From: Elmis aenea
Lineage: Eukaryota; Arthropoda; Insecta; Coleoptera; Elmidae
DNA length: 64,000 nucleotides
Reading direction: 5' to 3'
Assembly (NCBI GenBank): GCA_947652605.1
Contig: OX393579.1
Span: 7,254,001 to 7,318,000 of the forward strand
Shown in pieces: positions 46,912 through 59,259 of the stretch (within the stretch, counting starts at the first letter, position 1; each line of letters opens with the position of its first letter). The notes beneath the pieces were generated by a model. The model saw only the letters and a program-made list of their open reading frames with translations. It made no database searches and was not told the origin of the DNA. The translations under genes and the position numbers were made by a program.

Positions 46912-49341
46912 GAACCGATTAAGAAGTAAAAGACTTAAAATTCAAACATTTAAGCAAAAATACGCTAGCTTTGCAACTGTTTTAGTGTTAACAGCATACA
47001 CAAACTTACACAAAGGTAATTATTTAATTAAATTCCATTAGCTTGGCCTTACTAGTACTGTAATGCATTATACATTCGAGACGTTCTTGTACATGTAAAT
47101 AATTTACTGTGTTCTTACCTTACAATTTGCATTAGTTTGGAGACAAACTTATTGCTTTGCCATTTTGTACTATTTTTCCTTAAATCTACGTTTGAAGCGT
47201 TCTTATATATTAAAACTGGTCTATTCTATAAGATACCAACCATTAATTTATTTCTCAGATCTTAGAACTAAAAACTTTTTGTGCTTCTTTAACATTTTTT
47301 TAAGGTAAATTTGGTCTAAGAGAAGTTAAAGAAAGGATTTTTTTCACTTAGATCTTATCCAATATGTCCATGTGTACAAATTAAGCAAAATCTACAAAAT
47401 CTATACGCAATATTTGATTTCGAAATACAAATTTTAAACTAACTTAGGTCACATGAGTTTCCCTTTTCAGTATAACTTAAACTTACATTAACTGCTTTCG
47501 TTGAAAAGTCTTTGAACGTTGATGGCAGACGTACACTTGTGATGGAATTAAAGACAAGATTAGAGACAGACAGTGACCACTCATGCGATATGCCTTCCGT
47601 TTATTTCTAAAGGCCTTTAATTAAATTAATGGAAATCTATTGTACCTTATCAAATATAAAACGTCCTGTAGTCTTAAAGGCTGTACATTTTTATTTGCAT
47701 AGGCAATATTATTACGACATTTCTAACTAAAGCAAAGTAGTTTTAATAAATAACGAAACAAAATGAAACAATGGAATCCAGAAACGCTTCCTGTAACTTT
47801 ATTTTGTATTTTGTTTGTTTAGCTCGTCCCAAACGTGCATACTAAACTTTTATAAAAGCTATCATAATGGTTTTGCCATTTCAGTAACTATTATAACTTA
47901 CTTTCAGTTGGATTTAAAAAAAATTGTTGCATATTAAATTTAGTTAAAATATTAATAAGATATGCTCTTTTGTATTAAATGAATTAACTGTTTTCGGGAT
48001 TCAAACAAAGTTTGTTAGAGATACAATGTTTTGTTATAAGAGTAGAAAAATGAATTTAAATTCATGTTACCTTAATTATTTTACTTTTTGTTTCGAGAAT
48101 TGTCAAAGTAAATGGTTAAAGAATTACAAGAATATTGAATATACGTTTTAAAACCGCAAAAAATTGTTATTTATAAAGGGATTCGAGTACTCTTTAGTTA
48201 AAATACGACAACACTTTGTGGTTTAACAAAATACCAGCAAAAAATTGGTTGGTTTTGATTATATTTCTCCGTTCCCTAATGCTTTTGCATCTTCTAAGAA
48301 TGTCATAGTGCCTATCGCAAGTTTACACAGGTTATCGATTTATTAAAAAAAGTTGATAGTGTCTTGCAGGTAATTTTTACAAGATACCTTTGCCCTTTCA
48401 GCTAAAATTTGTATAAACATGAAGTTAATTGATTTTTCACACTTTAAGCTCCCTAATGAAGCCCAAAATGCACCTTAAATTTATTGATACATTTAGGATA
48501 TTTTTTTATTGCAACGGATGTCACTAGATGATAATATTTGTAAGTCTTTTCTTGGGCAGAATACTAATGTAGTAGGGAAATCGTCTCTTTAGGTCGGCTT
48601 AATACAATAATTTTAATTTAGGTCATTTTATACTTTGAAGTGTATAAAGTGTTTTAAAGTATTTATTTAGTCAAATTTCCGACCTGTGTTAATGGTAAAA
48701 CTACGCTTCGTTGGAATTTTTTACTAAGTTATATGTGAAATCATGAAAACCTTCCAAATAATGCACCATTGCTCGCGTATGTATTATAAAATGAAAATTA
48801 CTCAATATTCCTGTGTGATTTTGCGTTTCGTATCGATCGATCTAATGCTAGTTACTTTTGATCTCTCGCTGAAAAAGAGCTTTGCATGCTAACGATGTTC
48901 AGTTTGTTGTAAAACTTTATCTTATAAAGGATTAACTTTAAAATGAACAAAAAGTGTCGATAATTACAAAGTTTAGCAAACTGTTTTTTTTTACATCACG
49001 CCGCTGTTGGCCTAATATACAAAGGATTTGTTGTTATGGTTTATAACGATTTTACTAATAATGTACAGTGGAAATCATTTAACACAGGATCATGGAGACC
49101 GAAATATTTTTTCTTGTTAAAGGAATTTTGTGTTACAAGAGTTATCCAAAAACACTCACCGTGTTTTTGCTTTCGTATTAATAGAATTTGGATGTCCGTT
49201 TTCAAAGAATACCCTGCATCTGTTGCTTTAAGCATCTCCAGTTTAATTTAAAGTGAAAGAGCGAGTGCTTTGCGCCTGATTTTTCTGCGATTGTGGCGTT
49301 AAGGAAGATACATTTAAGAATTTTCCACTTTGTGTGCTTCT
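46912..49341. other. Long AT-rich stretch, no gene seen
   Basis: A weak splice pair, GTCTTGCAG-GTAATTTT, lies at 48369/48370. Overlapping frames on both strands at 49036-49251 mirror each other and have no known domain. Confidence 0.4.
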
Positions 49342-50061
49342 GACAAGGAAGGGTCACGATTATGTTGTCGCTAGAATCTCATCAAGGCTGTGTTTATTGC
49401 ATCAAGAACATTACAAATAAATGTTTTGCAGAGTTATTTATACGTGCCGTCGATTTACAAATGAAAAATAGGGAAAAAACTGAAAACTTGAATAATAAAG
49501 GTAATTTTGCGATCGCGTTGGCCATGAAACCGTCAGAAATAAAATCGAAATTCTTCTATTTACCAATGCGCGCATTCTTTGTAAGTAAAATGGTGCAAAG
49601 TTTATGAAAAAATCTTAAACGGTTCCGGAGAAAAACGTCAAAAACGAAACCCCTGCATAAGCGCTATGATTTGAAAAGTTGTGGTATTTCTGTATAACTA
49701 TATCTATCCGACTTGCATAGGCGTTTAACATAGGGAAAACCGTTTTGACAAGTGCCCCGTTTTTCGCGTTTTTCTCCGGAACCGTTTAAGACTTTCTCAA
49801 AAACTTTGCAACATTTTACTTGCAAAGGATACGCGAATTGGAAGTTAGAATAATTTCCATTTTATCTCTGGCGGTTTCATAGCCAACATGATCGCAAAAA
49901 TTACCTTCAATTTTTAATTTTTCAGCTGTTTCCCAATTTTTCCAATGCAAATCATTAATGGTACGTTTAATATAATAATATTTATTTTTGATGTTCTTGA
50001 TGCAATAAACACAGCCTTGATCAGATTCTAGCGACAATATATCGTGACCCTCCCTTGTGAG
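49342..50061. mobile_element. Foldback repeat, arms of about 300 bp (family of 1-284)
   Basis: The left arm starts GACAAGGAAGGGTCACGATT at 49342. The right arm ends with the inverted equivalent, GTGACCCTCCCTTGTGAG, near 50061. Within the arms TTGTCGCTAGAATC, GGCTGTGTTTATTGCATCAA and AACTTTGCA with TCTCCGG match in inverted order. The central spacer is about 130 bp (about 49640-49770) and includes AACGAAACCCCTGCATAAGC. Arms have diverged by visible substitutions and small indels. The target duplication is not obvious. No coding frame is shared by the arms. Confidence 0.8.
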
Positions 50062-50104
50062 ATGCAAAATCTTATTTAGGTTTCACTGTTTAGTGAGATG
50101 TTAA

Positions 50105-50220
50105 CCTTTTCGGTGCTCTGGACGAGTATACTCGCCAAATTTTTACGCGGCCCAAGGTGCTCGAGACGAGTTACCTCGCCTGAACGTTACCGCATTAGAA
50201 AGTTAGGCGCACCGAAAAGT
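50105..50220. mobile_element. piggyBac-like MITE, 116 bp
   Basis: It is bordered exactly by TTAA on both sides (50101-50104 and 50221-50224). The terminal repeats are CCTTTTCGGTGC and, inverted, ACTTTTCGGTGC. Just inside the left end is the palindrome CGAGTATACTCG, and a related GACGAGTTACCTCGCC follows at 50165-50180. Many piggyBac-like elements carry such motifs. The 68-codon + frame through it is incidental. Confidence 0.85.
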
Positions 50221-50224
50221 TTAA

Positions 50225-51129
50225 GAATAGAAACACGTCTATGCATCTGGAATTTTTTTTTTTTGCTGCTAGTTAAAATCAGTAAATTGTATTTCTTATT
50301 TTAAGTTCGAAAATCGAATCTCTTTGCAGTAGGTAAGACTTAAGTAAAAACAAAAGCTTGTCCCGTTAACTCGAACGAATTTTATTGTTTTCAAAAACCT
50401 TTATTGAAAAAATTCGCCCCTATTTTGCAAGTTTAATACTATAATCAATGGTTAAAACCCTCTTCACTTTACATTTCTTATTGAAACATAACACGGATAT
50501 TTTGTATCGTCTTTTCATAATCCAAGACGGACTCTTTTCACGACGAAGTCTTTTACAAAAAAACATAAATCACTAGATGGGCTTCGTTGCGATGTTTCGT
50601 CCTGACGTTTCGGTCAAGTTCGCTCGTTATGATTCCATTATGTGATGTATTCGAAATGTTTGCGTACTTGAATTTTAAATGTGGACATCCGTCGAATATG
50701 CAGGAGCATTGTCGGTTCGGTGTAGGATTGTATATTTTACGGGGATTGGTTTTGTATACATTTCCTGTGCGAAATATGCGGTGTTCGATGCACGTTTACC
50801 AATCACGAGGTAGATTATATTTGTTTTTAATTTTAAAACTTGGGTGCAAATGAAAAAAACAAGCATTTGTGGATTAACCTTCACATAAAAAAAAAGTGCT
50901 GAAGAACAGAATTTATTTAGATTGGTTTTAGTTCATTGATACAAAGGGGTTAATTAAAGCGAATCAAAAAAATAATTTTTGGTGTTGGTTTTAAAACACT
51001 TCCATAAAATTTTGTACAATTGTTGCAGATCTGTTGTAAATACCTATATGTATTTTTTTTAAACCGTGAACATAAAATAAACTAAGTCTTAAACTGTGTA
51101 TAGTTTTTTTTTGTATCGTATCAAAACTA
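50225..51129. other. Mixed AT-rich stretch, no gene seen
   Basis: An 88-codon + frame (50587-50853) and a weak splice pair, TTTGCAGTAG-GTAAGACT, at 50332/50333 are the only noteworthy strings. Neither is convincing. Confidence 0.35.
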
Positions 51130-51234
51130 CAGGGTGTCCATCTAGTTCATATTTCCTTCACATTTGATTAATTATTCCCATTAAAAACAAACTAAATAAA
51201 AAGCGACATGACCACAAAATAATGTTCAGCTGTA
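51130..51234 (+). mobile_element. Solitary CAGGGTG end
   Basis: CAGGGTGTCCATCTAG at 51130 follows TA and lies 105 bp before a second CAGGGTG start. It may be a truncated copy interrupted by, or next to, the larger element. Confidence 0.4.
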
Positions 51235-52343
51235 CAGGGTGTCGGTTACAGAGGACGAATACGTAACTTTGTTATTTTAAGTAGAATGCGCCTTATGTTT
51301 TTGAAATCTAACATTCCAAATCAAAAATATGGAAGATTTTTAACCTAAGATATGCAGTTTTTGAAATATTAACGTTTTCATTAAATTATTGACAGGTACA
51401 AATCTTAAGCAAAATAATAATATTTAGCGATTTAAAATGTTACAATAAAATACTTTAGAAACCTTGGTAAGATTCCTCTTATATTGGTTCTTGACCAATA
51501 AAATTATATTAATAATACACAACGATTTTGTTGTAATAATTATATTATTTATCGAGAACTTTCTAGATTTCTTACATTGTTTTATAGACAATTTATTTCT
51601 AATTTATTAACATTTGGAATGTTTTTTTAGTTTTTTAAATTAGAAACACTATTGAAAATCAAAAAGAAAACAAGGTTTAAAACCCATTTGGTACAAAAAA
51701 CAAAGGATTTTTAATTTGTTGTTAAGATATAGATACAACAATATAGTCGGAATCAGCTGTTATGTAGGTATATTGTTGTTTATCTTATGTTCAAATATTA
51801 ATAATGTTTATTTCAACAACCAATTAAAAAACCTTGGTACTTGTACTACATGAGTTTTCAGAGATCTTACACCTTGTGTTTTTTTTTCTCAGCCTACTAT
51901 AATATTCTTAAAAAAACAACTAAAAAAACCTTCGAAACTTGCGTATTATTGAAAATAACTACATCAACCCTTATATATTTGGAATGAGAAAAAAATAAAG
52001 AATTTAAATTGGTCATTGCCAACTATAGCTTTCATTTAAAAAAAAAAGGAAGTTTGTATCATAACTTTTTAACGGCGATCTTAAAAAAAGTAATTTCAAG
52101 ACGATCAAGTTCTACATAAAAATATCTAAAATAATGTCCATAATTTTTTTCGATATTTACTACACTAAGGGTGATATATACAAACATATTACAAAAAAAC
52201 GGTTTTTTTCCAATAACTTAAAAACCGGGAATACTTTTGAAAACGGTTCTATGGTTGTCTCAAAAAACTGCACATTTTTGAAAAGTAAACCTTTTCTTTA
52301 TCTTGAATATTAAGTAAGATCCCATCGAATTTAGACCACCCTG
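51235..52343. mobile_element. CAGGGTG-end element, about 1.1 kb
   Basis: It starts CAGGGTGTCGGTTAC at 51235 and ends GAATTTAGACCACCCTG at 52343, with TA on both sides (51233-51234, 52344-52345). The inverted right end, CAGGGTGGTCTAAATTCGA, resembles the start at 16995. The interior is AT-rich, with no recognisable transposase. Phrases such as TTTTTGAAATATTAACG and ATAACTTTTTAACGGCG recall the interior of other copies. The terminal repeats are short (about 8 bp), so the superfamily is unassigned. Confidence 0.6.
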
Positions 52344-52345
52344 TA

Positions 52346-52653
52346 CATGTAAGTACATATTTGTCGTCTGAGATTGTAACTACTAAAAAACACTGAAAGT
52401 TTAGAGCATCTCCGACCAGATTAATACAGGGGAGCCAAAAAAAAAAAAGTTTTCCAGCTTTTTTATTTTGTAACATCCTCTTTATTTAAATCTCTAAAAG
52501 TCCAACGAAAAGCAAGAAGAAAAAAAGAGTATTAGTTGCTACTCTTTTCCATTTCCCCTGTTCGCACCTGCAGCAGAAATAGTTAGTTTACTACTCCTAA
52601 GAATTTTTTCTAAATAATTCTCGGGAATTTATAATTGTTTTGTTGTAAAAATA
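52346..52653. other. AT-rich spacer
   Basis: Nothing is recognised. Confidence 0.4.
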
Positions 52654-52655
52654 TA

Positions 52656-52928
52656 GGGGAAAGTACCCATGATTGGGACAGTCCTTGGATGGGACATTCT
52701 CAATAAACTATAGTTAAACACAAATCTTTATGTACGTGCATAGATGGTAAATCGCGTACCTAATGTATGTAATACAATCGTGTTGTATACAACATGAGAA
52801 CTTCGAAATGTGGTTGTACATTAGGTACGCGATTTACCATCTATGCACGTACATGAAGATTTGTGTTTAACTATAGTTTATTAAGAATGTCCCATCCAAG
52901 GACTGTCCCATTCATGGGTACTTTCCCC
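52656..52928. mobile_element. Near-perfect foldback MITE, 273 bp, TA target
   Basis: The left arm, GGGGAAAGTACCCATGATTG through CGATTTACC-like sequence to about 52768, is mirrored almost base for base by about 52818-52928, with TA on both sides (52654-52655, 52929-52930). I noticed about four mismatches over some 110 bp, for example GATTGGG against CATTCATGGG mirrored. The spacer is about 50 bp and itself contains TGTTGTATACAACA. The ends resemble those of the MITE at 1784-2677. If transcribed it would form a very long hairpin. Confidence 0.9.
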
Positions 52929-52930
52929 TA

Positions 52931-53330
52931 CACATCAAGAGATTCTTAAAAAATAATAAAACTAATACATTTTCCTTAAATTTTGGGTTCTAAATAATAG
53001 TCACACTTTTCTTTGGTTATGAATTATGAACAATATTTGCAAAAATAGGTTTTTTTATGATTATTTGGTGCTTATCTTTTATTTAATAACTATTTATGGT
53101 TTCCAAAATGGCAGTTGTAGTAAATTTTAATCCGGAGTATTAATACCAATCGTAAAGTTAATTAAACAGCCTTCAATAAAACCGTAAAACAAAGAAACTT
53201 TAGCGCAGATAACATAGAAATTCCAAATTACAACCAATAAACCCGCATTATTTTTCAAAAGCTATCGATCTGATCTGATTACATACCTGCCGACAATGAA
53301 GCCTTGCAGAAAATTTTTAAATTTTCATGA
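52931..53330. other. AT-rich spacer, no gene seen
   Basis: Nothing is recognised. Confidence 0.4.
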
Positions 53331-53545
53331 AGCTCGTGCGCGATCGCGCCGCTTCGCATCTTTCCGGAACGCGACTCCTGGATTTAAACTCCCAGTGCAG
53401 TAGCAATACGCGCCGGATCTAGTGGCCTTTGAAAAGGACGAGCGCGGCCTTTGAAACTGTTGAACTCGAATAACGTGGTCAAAGTGTGTGCTGTGTTTAT
53501 GTGTGAGTGGTTTTGTTTTGCTAGAAGAAACAGCTTGTAACAGGT
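53331..53545 (+). promoter_or_regulatory. CpG-rich island, possible promoter or 5' exon
   Basis: Counting 120 bases from 53341 gives about 56 percent G+C with roughly a dozen CpGs (CGATCGCGCC, GGAACGCGACTCC, TACGCGCCGGATC, ACGAGCGCGGCC). That is far above the surroundings. It is followed by GTGTGTGCTGTGTTTATGTG and an AACAG-GTGATC string at 53541 that could be a weak 5' splice site. The 93-codon minus frame across 53325-53606 is open, but its protein is arginine-rich and unrecognised. A host promoter, untranslated exon or enhancer would each fit. The strand is a guess from the splice-like string. Confidence 0.3.
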
Positions 53546-54527
53546 GATCTGTCACTCGGATAAGAATTTCTGAACGGATTAAAACCACAGCACTCGCAAA
53601 ATCCAAGGCTTGAATGATGTTGATTTAATTTGTACTGCGAAAATTTCGAAACATGTAGCTAATATTGCAATGAGGATATTTTGTTTTTAATATTTGTAAT
53701 GAAATAATCATGGCAGCTGCGCGTCTAATGCATTTTTAAATGTTGCCTTTCAGGAAATTAATTATTCAGTTTGGAATGATCTCCCCAGTGCTTTTATCTT
53801 TCTGTAATTACTTTTTGTACTGAGATGGCTGAATAATACATAATTATGATGCTCGGAAAATTTTAATGCGTTCCGTAATAAACAAATTTCGCTCGTCAAC
53901 AACTACTTGCGCGTTTTTATTTACATCCCCAAATCAAAAACAACCCTTAATTTATTCATTTAGTGTTGAATACAACCCTTTAAAGCAAACAACCCCAGTT
54001 TTACCTCCAATAAAGTCTGTATCTCCTATTTTTCACGCATTATTCCAAAAGACTAATTCGTTTACATGTATAAATAAATATATTTCCTTATATTGCGCAG
54101 TTATTTCATGTCGTACGTGAGTTCAGACACAAGAATTATGAGTATATAACTCGTTAACTCTTCGCATGGTCGTGAGACTATTGCAGGAATGTATTTGCAC
54201 TTAAAAAATACACTTAACGATTTCTAAATTTGTTCAGAACGTCTAGCATTTTCATGCGGAATGCTGTAAGTTGGCAGTTGATGCTTAAAGACAACTGTTA
54301 CGTTAATGGATTAATTCGCGTCTCGAATCGTCATTTATTGCGTGTTGTTTATTTATAATTTGCTGTTTCATGAATAACTAATTTTGTCAAAGTGACGGAA
54401 CTGTATGACAAAATGGCAAGCAATAATACTTCGACTTATGCAGTAACTTAACTAAATTAAAACTGTGAATACCTAAAACTCAGAAGAGTTGTATACCAAA
54501 TTAGGTTAGGTTAAAAAAACTCTATAA
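53546..54527. other. No gene recognised
   Basis: An 84-codon + frame (53866-54120) is rich in proline and serine but has no recognised domain and no convincing 3' splice site just upstream. Confidence 0.35.
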
Positions 54528-54589
54528 TACACATATTGCCTAGCTGTTCTCTGAAGAAGTCGAAAAAACAATAATCGACGAAACGTGTA
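54528..54589 (+). ncRNA. Degenerate hammerhead-ribozyme-like motif
   Basis: CTGAAGA (54551-54557; the consensus is CTGATGA) is followed by GTCG (54559-54562), a loop, CGAC (54576-54579) and GAAA (54580-54583). This gives a 4-bp stem II between the two conserved core boxes. CGTGTA after GAAA can pair with TACAC at 54528-54532 to form stem III. One core base is altered and stem I is weak, so activity is unlikely. It may be a relic of a transposon ribozyme. Confidence 0.3.
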
Positions 54590-57500
54590 AGAAAAATGTT
54601 TGAATCAAACAAAATAGACCCCAAACGTCCTGTAAATCCAGATTTCGGTTTATTTCCGCTTAAAATTTTCAACGGACTTCAAATTAAACAATTAATTAGT
54701 TGTTAATGTTAGTTTCCAGTTTGTAGGCCTCTGTTAATTTCATTATTGCCATTTTCACAGGTTAATTTTCTTTAAAACATAAACAGACTCCAATTTTTCG
54801 CTGTCATAGTTTAATAACTTCCCTGATGCGATTTGGCTTGATAAAGTCACAATTTGGGAAATAAGAGTATAATTGTGTCCTGGGGGAAATTGAGATTGAC
54901 TCGAAAGTTGAAGATGTTCTGGAATCGGATTTTAATTATGGTTGAGAAATCTTGAAAATATTTAATTTAAACGCCATTATCAAAAGTAATTAGGAATGGT
55001 TGCATAAAAACATTAATAAGTTGTTTAAATGAAACGATAAATGCATAAAAACACGTTAGATTATAATAAACTAAATAGAGGAACATTATAAAGCCCATAT
55101 TAGTGTTTAAAGAGTATAGGAAATTATTATTTTGTGCATAATTGTTGCTCAATAAAATATAATTATGAAATCGTGCATAGTTTTCTAGTTAAAGTACATA
55201 TTATTAAGAAGCAATCAATCAAGTTTTGATTCTTTTTCGATACTTCTGCCATAAATGTTTACTTTGTGATATATCTGAAAATATTTAGAAATTCTAATAC
55301 AATTTTGAATGATATGATTTTCAACAAATTTTACCCTAAAACCCTGAACTGTATTGCTAAAAATTTGATTTCTTATGACTTTAAAATGTAAATGTTCTAA
55401 TTGTATCACATTTTGCAAAACTAACACGAATAAATTATCAGTTCGCTACACATCTTAACTTTTCCTGCTAACAATCGATAAATTTTAGACAAATTTGCTT
55501 TAGGTGCGACTCTAACAGGAGTTTTCTTAGCTCTCATAATGATATATGTTATTTAAAATGGCCTTTATCAACTTATATGCATCTATAATTATATATATAA
55601 CTAAAGATCAGTTATAATTAATAAAGTTATTTGCCTAATGTTAAAATTTTAAATAGGTAAAGAAAAAGTAATTTTTTTAAAGTGTTTGTTTATAGAGTTT
55701 AAAATTTTTTAAATGTTGAAGTCATTGACTGAATTAAAAAAACGTTACTAAAACGTTTTTCAGTTAAAATACAATAAGGAAAATAAGTATTTTTTGATAC
55801 AGGTTGACCCAGATAACAATTCCATTATGGGGTTATCGCTTATTTTATGAGGTTGAGGTTTGCTCAAATTAGATTAAGTATTTTTAAGTTTAGGGAGAAA
55901 AAAAAGGCTTTTTTTTACGATTAAAATTTCTTGTACTTCAAAAGTTAAAGCAAAAAAAATGTTAATTGTATTTTCTCATAACTGTTTTGTCTAAATCATT
56001 TTATCAACTTTATTTCTACTTTCTTGGAGTACTTTTTTATGTAGAATGTAACATATTTTAGATTCTTCGTATCACTACATTATGGAGGTATGACCCTTAA
56101 TTTAATTTTGTCCTATGGGGTTGTCAAGTTGGGTTTATAATAGTTAAATGTCATTTTTTCTCCTCTTACTAATGACATGGCACTTTTTATGTCTATTTAA
56201 ATAAATAACCCAGAAAAGCAAAAATAATGTAAATAATAATTACATTCCAAATTTAAAAAATTTCTTAAGAAAGCCTAAATAAAATTGATCTAATGACAAA
56301 GACAATAAAGTTATGAGAGAGAAAGGAAATTTAACATTTTCATATATTTTGCTGTAGCTTCTTAAGAATTAGGAATTATTTCAATCATTGATACTTAAGA
56401 ATAATTAATTCATCTAATTAAGCAAACCTTATCTTTTAAAATAAGCAAGACAAATAAAATATCTTGTAATTGTGCATTCTAATTAAATATAAATGCTTAT
56501 ACTTTCGAACTTGATACCTAAATTTTATTTAGTGAATTAAACTAAGAAATGTAACTTTTCCAAGGCACCTAATTAAAGAACTGAAATATTCTCAATACAC
56601 TTATATTAAAACGTGGTATAAAATAACGTCATTATTTCTTTATCATACCTTGTTATCACATGCGCAGATAAACTTCTACAAATATTTAAATTAAGTAGAC
56701 TCTCCCGAGTTAATATTTCTCCAAGAGAACTCTTGTTATTCACAAAAAAAAGTTTGCACACTTTAAAACAACATTAAGCCATTAAATGCACCAGTTCAGT
56801 GCGCTCTAAAAATCCCCTTTTAAAACTGTAATTCTCAAAATAATGCGGAAGTACGGTGAAAAACTCGTGCAATGCTTGAGAGAGCATTATTTGATTAGCA
56901 AGATGTTTGCTCCGCGAGCAAATTGCGTTCGTTTTAAGAGGAAAGTACGTACGGAGTATACAAAATTAAAATTCGGCAGTTTTTAATTCCCAAGTTTCGT
57001 ATAGTATACGCGTAAGAAATCGATCATATCTCTCCGTATTGTGAGGAATATATATTTTCTGCGCCTTCTTCACATGAAACGGCTTAAGGTGATATTAAAG
57101 CTTGCGTCAGAATATGATCCGCTGGTGCGTCTATGCGTTTGATCCACGGACGTAAATATTTACCAAGCTTTGAAGGTAACGTTTGATAAACATATATTCC
57201 ACATTGTTCTCAACTCTATTCAGCTCAAAAAGAACATGGGAAACGCATATAATTGCAATTGTTTAGCAAAAAAAATCAACAATTATGGTGCAGATACACC
57301 AGCTATGCATTACAAAATGGTACATTTAGTAGCATTTATTCGTATTTCTGTATAAAAAAAAAATTATTATCTTGTAATTATTGGTTGGGCCCTATCTCAA
57401 ATAAACTCTTTCCAAAATTATACAATTTTTTTTTTAATACAGTGAACTTCTTTTTTAAACAAATGATTAAGTAAACTTAAAGTTTTTCCGCGCGCTGTAT

Positions 57501-59251
57501 TTGTATAAATCGCCCATTTTTCGCGGAAAGTAAAATAAACCGTCTTGAGCAGGAATTTACAAAAGAATTTAAAATAAACACGATGCGATGTTAAGTATTC
57601 ATCGCAGGCAAGAAAAAGAACAAGAGTGCCTGTTTAAACCCGTCCTATTTACCAACATTCTAGAATGAAGACTTTGTTTGAGCGCAAAAACAGAACCTAC
57701 GCTACAATAATTAGTACTTAGCAGAAGTCTTTATTTAAGACAAATGAGCTACTATTTTAATTGTTTTGTTTTTGAAGTTTCCTGAAGAAGTGGCAATTAG
57801 TCAAGTTTGCAAGTGTTATTCTATAGAACTAAAGTAAATTTTCTTGTTCTGAAGCAAAATAAGTGAATTGGTTTAGTAGTGGGTGTTTAGCAAAGTGAAT
57901 TAAAACAAGGACAAATTAATAAAGCAGTCAAGCCTTCAACTTTTATGCACAGTTTTATAAATTATTTTGGGATACAATGTACAAAACTTTCAAAGGTAAA
58001 TAAACACATCTACATAATTTATAGGAGTAATAAAGATGATTATGTATATCAGATTAATAATGAACTCTTTTAAAAACCAAAATTATACTGTAAATTATTT
58101 TTGCACTCAATTTCATTGTGGTTCAAATAATTTAATGATCCTTTAAATGGGTTTGCTAAACATGGTGTAAAATTTATTTTGTTTTTGTGTGTCAAAAAAA
58201 TAGAAGTACATATATTTTTTTAAATTATATGTGAATCACAAAATTTAATTTTAAATATTAACAACCCAAAAACCAGTGTAAAATATTTAATATCTCTATT
58301 TTAATAGCATCGACAATTTTATTCAGGCAGCATTTAGCAGATTTCAATATTACGTTATCAAAGCTAAACACAATCGGATTTAATTAAAACTAAAAATCTG
58401 TATCTATTTTGGTCTTTAGCTGCATTGAATTTTATTTAATCTCTTTTATGCAGCTGCTAGATAAAAGTAAATTTAATCTCTTTATTATCGTAGTTTTAAA
58501 TGAATATAATACGCTTTTATTAGGCCAGAGCCGGCTAGATAACGATTATATTCGAAATGTGCCTGTAAAGTCAGTAAATTTTTTAATACAGCTGTGTTGT
58601 TTTAAATTGGAAATTATTTTTGAGAGAAATTTTACAATAGCTGACTGTTATGATATTAAAGGGTACACAACAATATATTTTTTTAAATTAAAACTGTTGA
58701 TTTTTTTATAGAATCATACAAAACTGTGCTTTAAGTGCAAATATTGTGGTTTTAGAACAGATAGTTCACTGTCCAAGATGTTAAAAAAAGTTAAAGTTAA
58801 TTCAAAACGCTATAGAGCTATGTAAAGTAATTGTATTTTGTATATTTTGCAATAACTAATATTCGTGTATTGTGCACAGTTGCTAAGCATTATATTGGGT
58901 ATTTAGAACGTCTAATATTTTATGCAATAAAAGAATAACTTTATTAAAGTTTTCACCTTTGATTGTAGCACAATGCGCTGGAAACTAAGAGAAAATTGTT
59001 TTTTTTTTGTACATTATTACAACACCGGTAACATTCTCATGGTGGAAATGTAATAGTTTTTTCTTACGTATAGGAGGTCAGCATAACTTTCTTTTGTTTA
59101 CGCTGTGTCTAGACCAATTGTTAAAATTCAGTATTTTTTCCGTTTTCAGCTGTTTTCATGTCGTATTATTTCCCACAGAAAACATCTGATTTTGACCTTT
59201 TTTTATGGCAACCTGTTTATACTTTAAAAGAGCGGCTGTATATTTTATAGA
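54590..59251. other. Long AT-rich stretch, no gene seen
   Basis: About 4.6 kb with no complete element. The 100-codon + frame at 58409-58711 has composition typical of AT-rich noise. A patch at about 56870-57180 is slightly more GC-rich (GCTCCGCGAGCAAATTGCG) without a specific signal. Confidence 0.4.
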
Positions 59252-59259
59252 GTCACAAC

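Noticed and set aside
58409..58711. 100-codon + frame as a possible small gene
   Set aside because: Rich in I, L, F and K as expected of AT-rich noise. No domain, splice context or conservation is visible.
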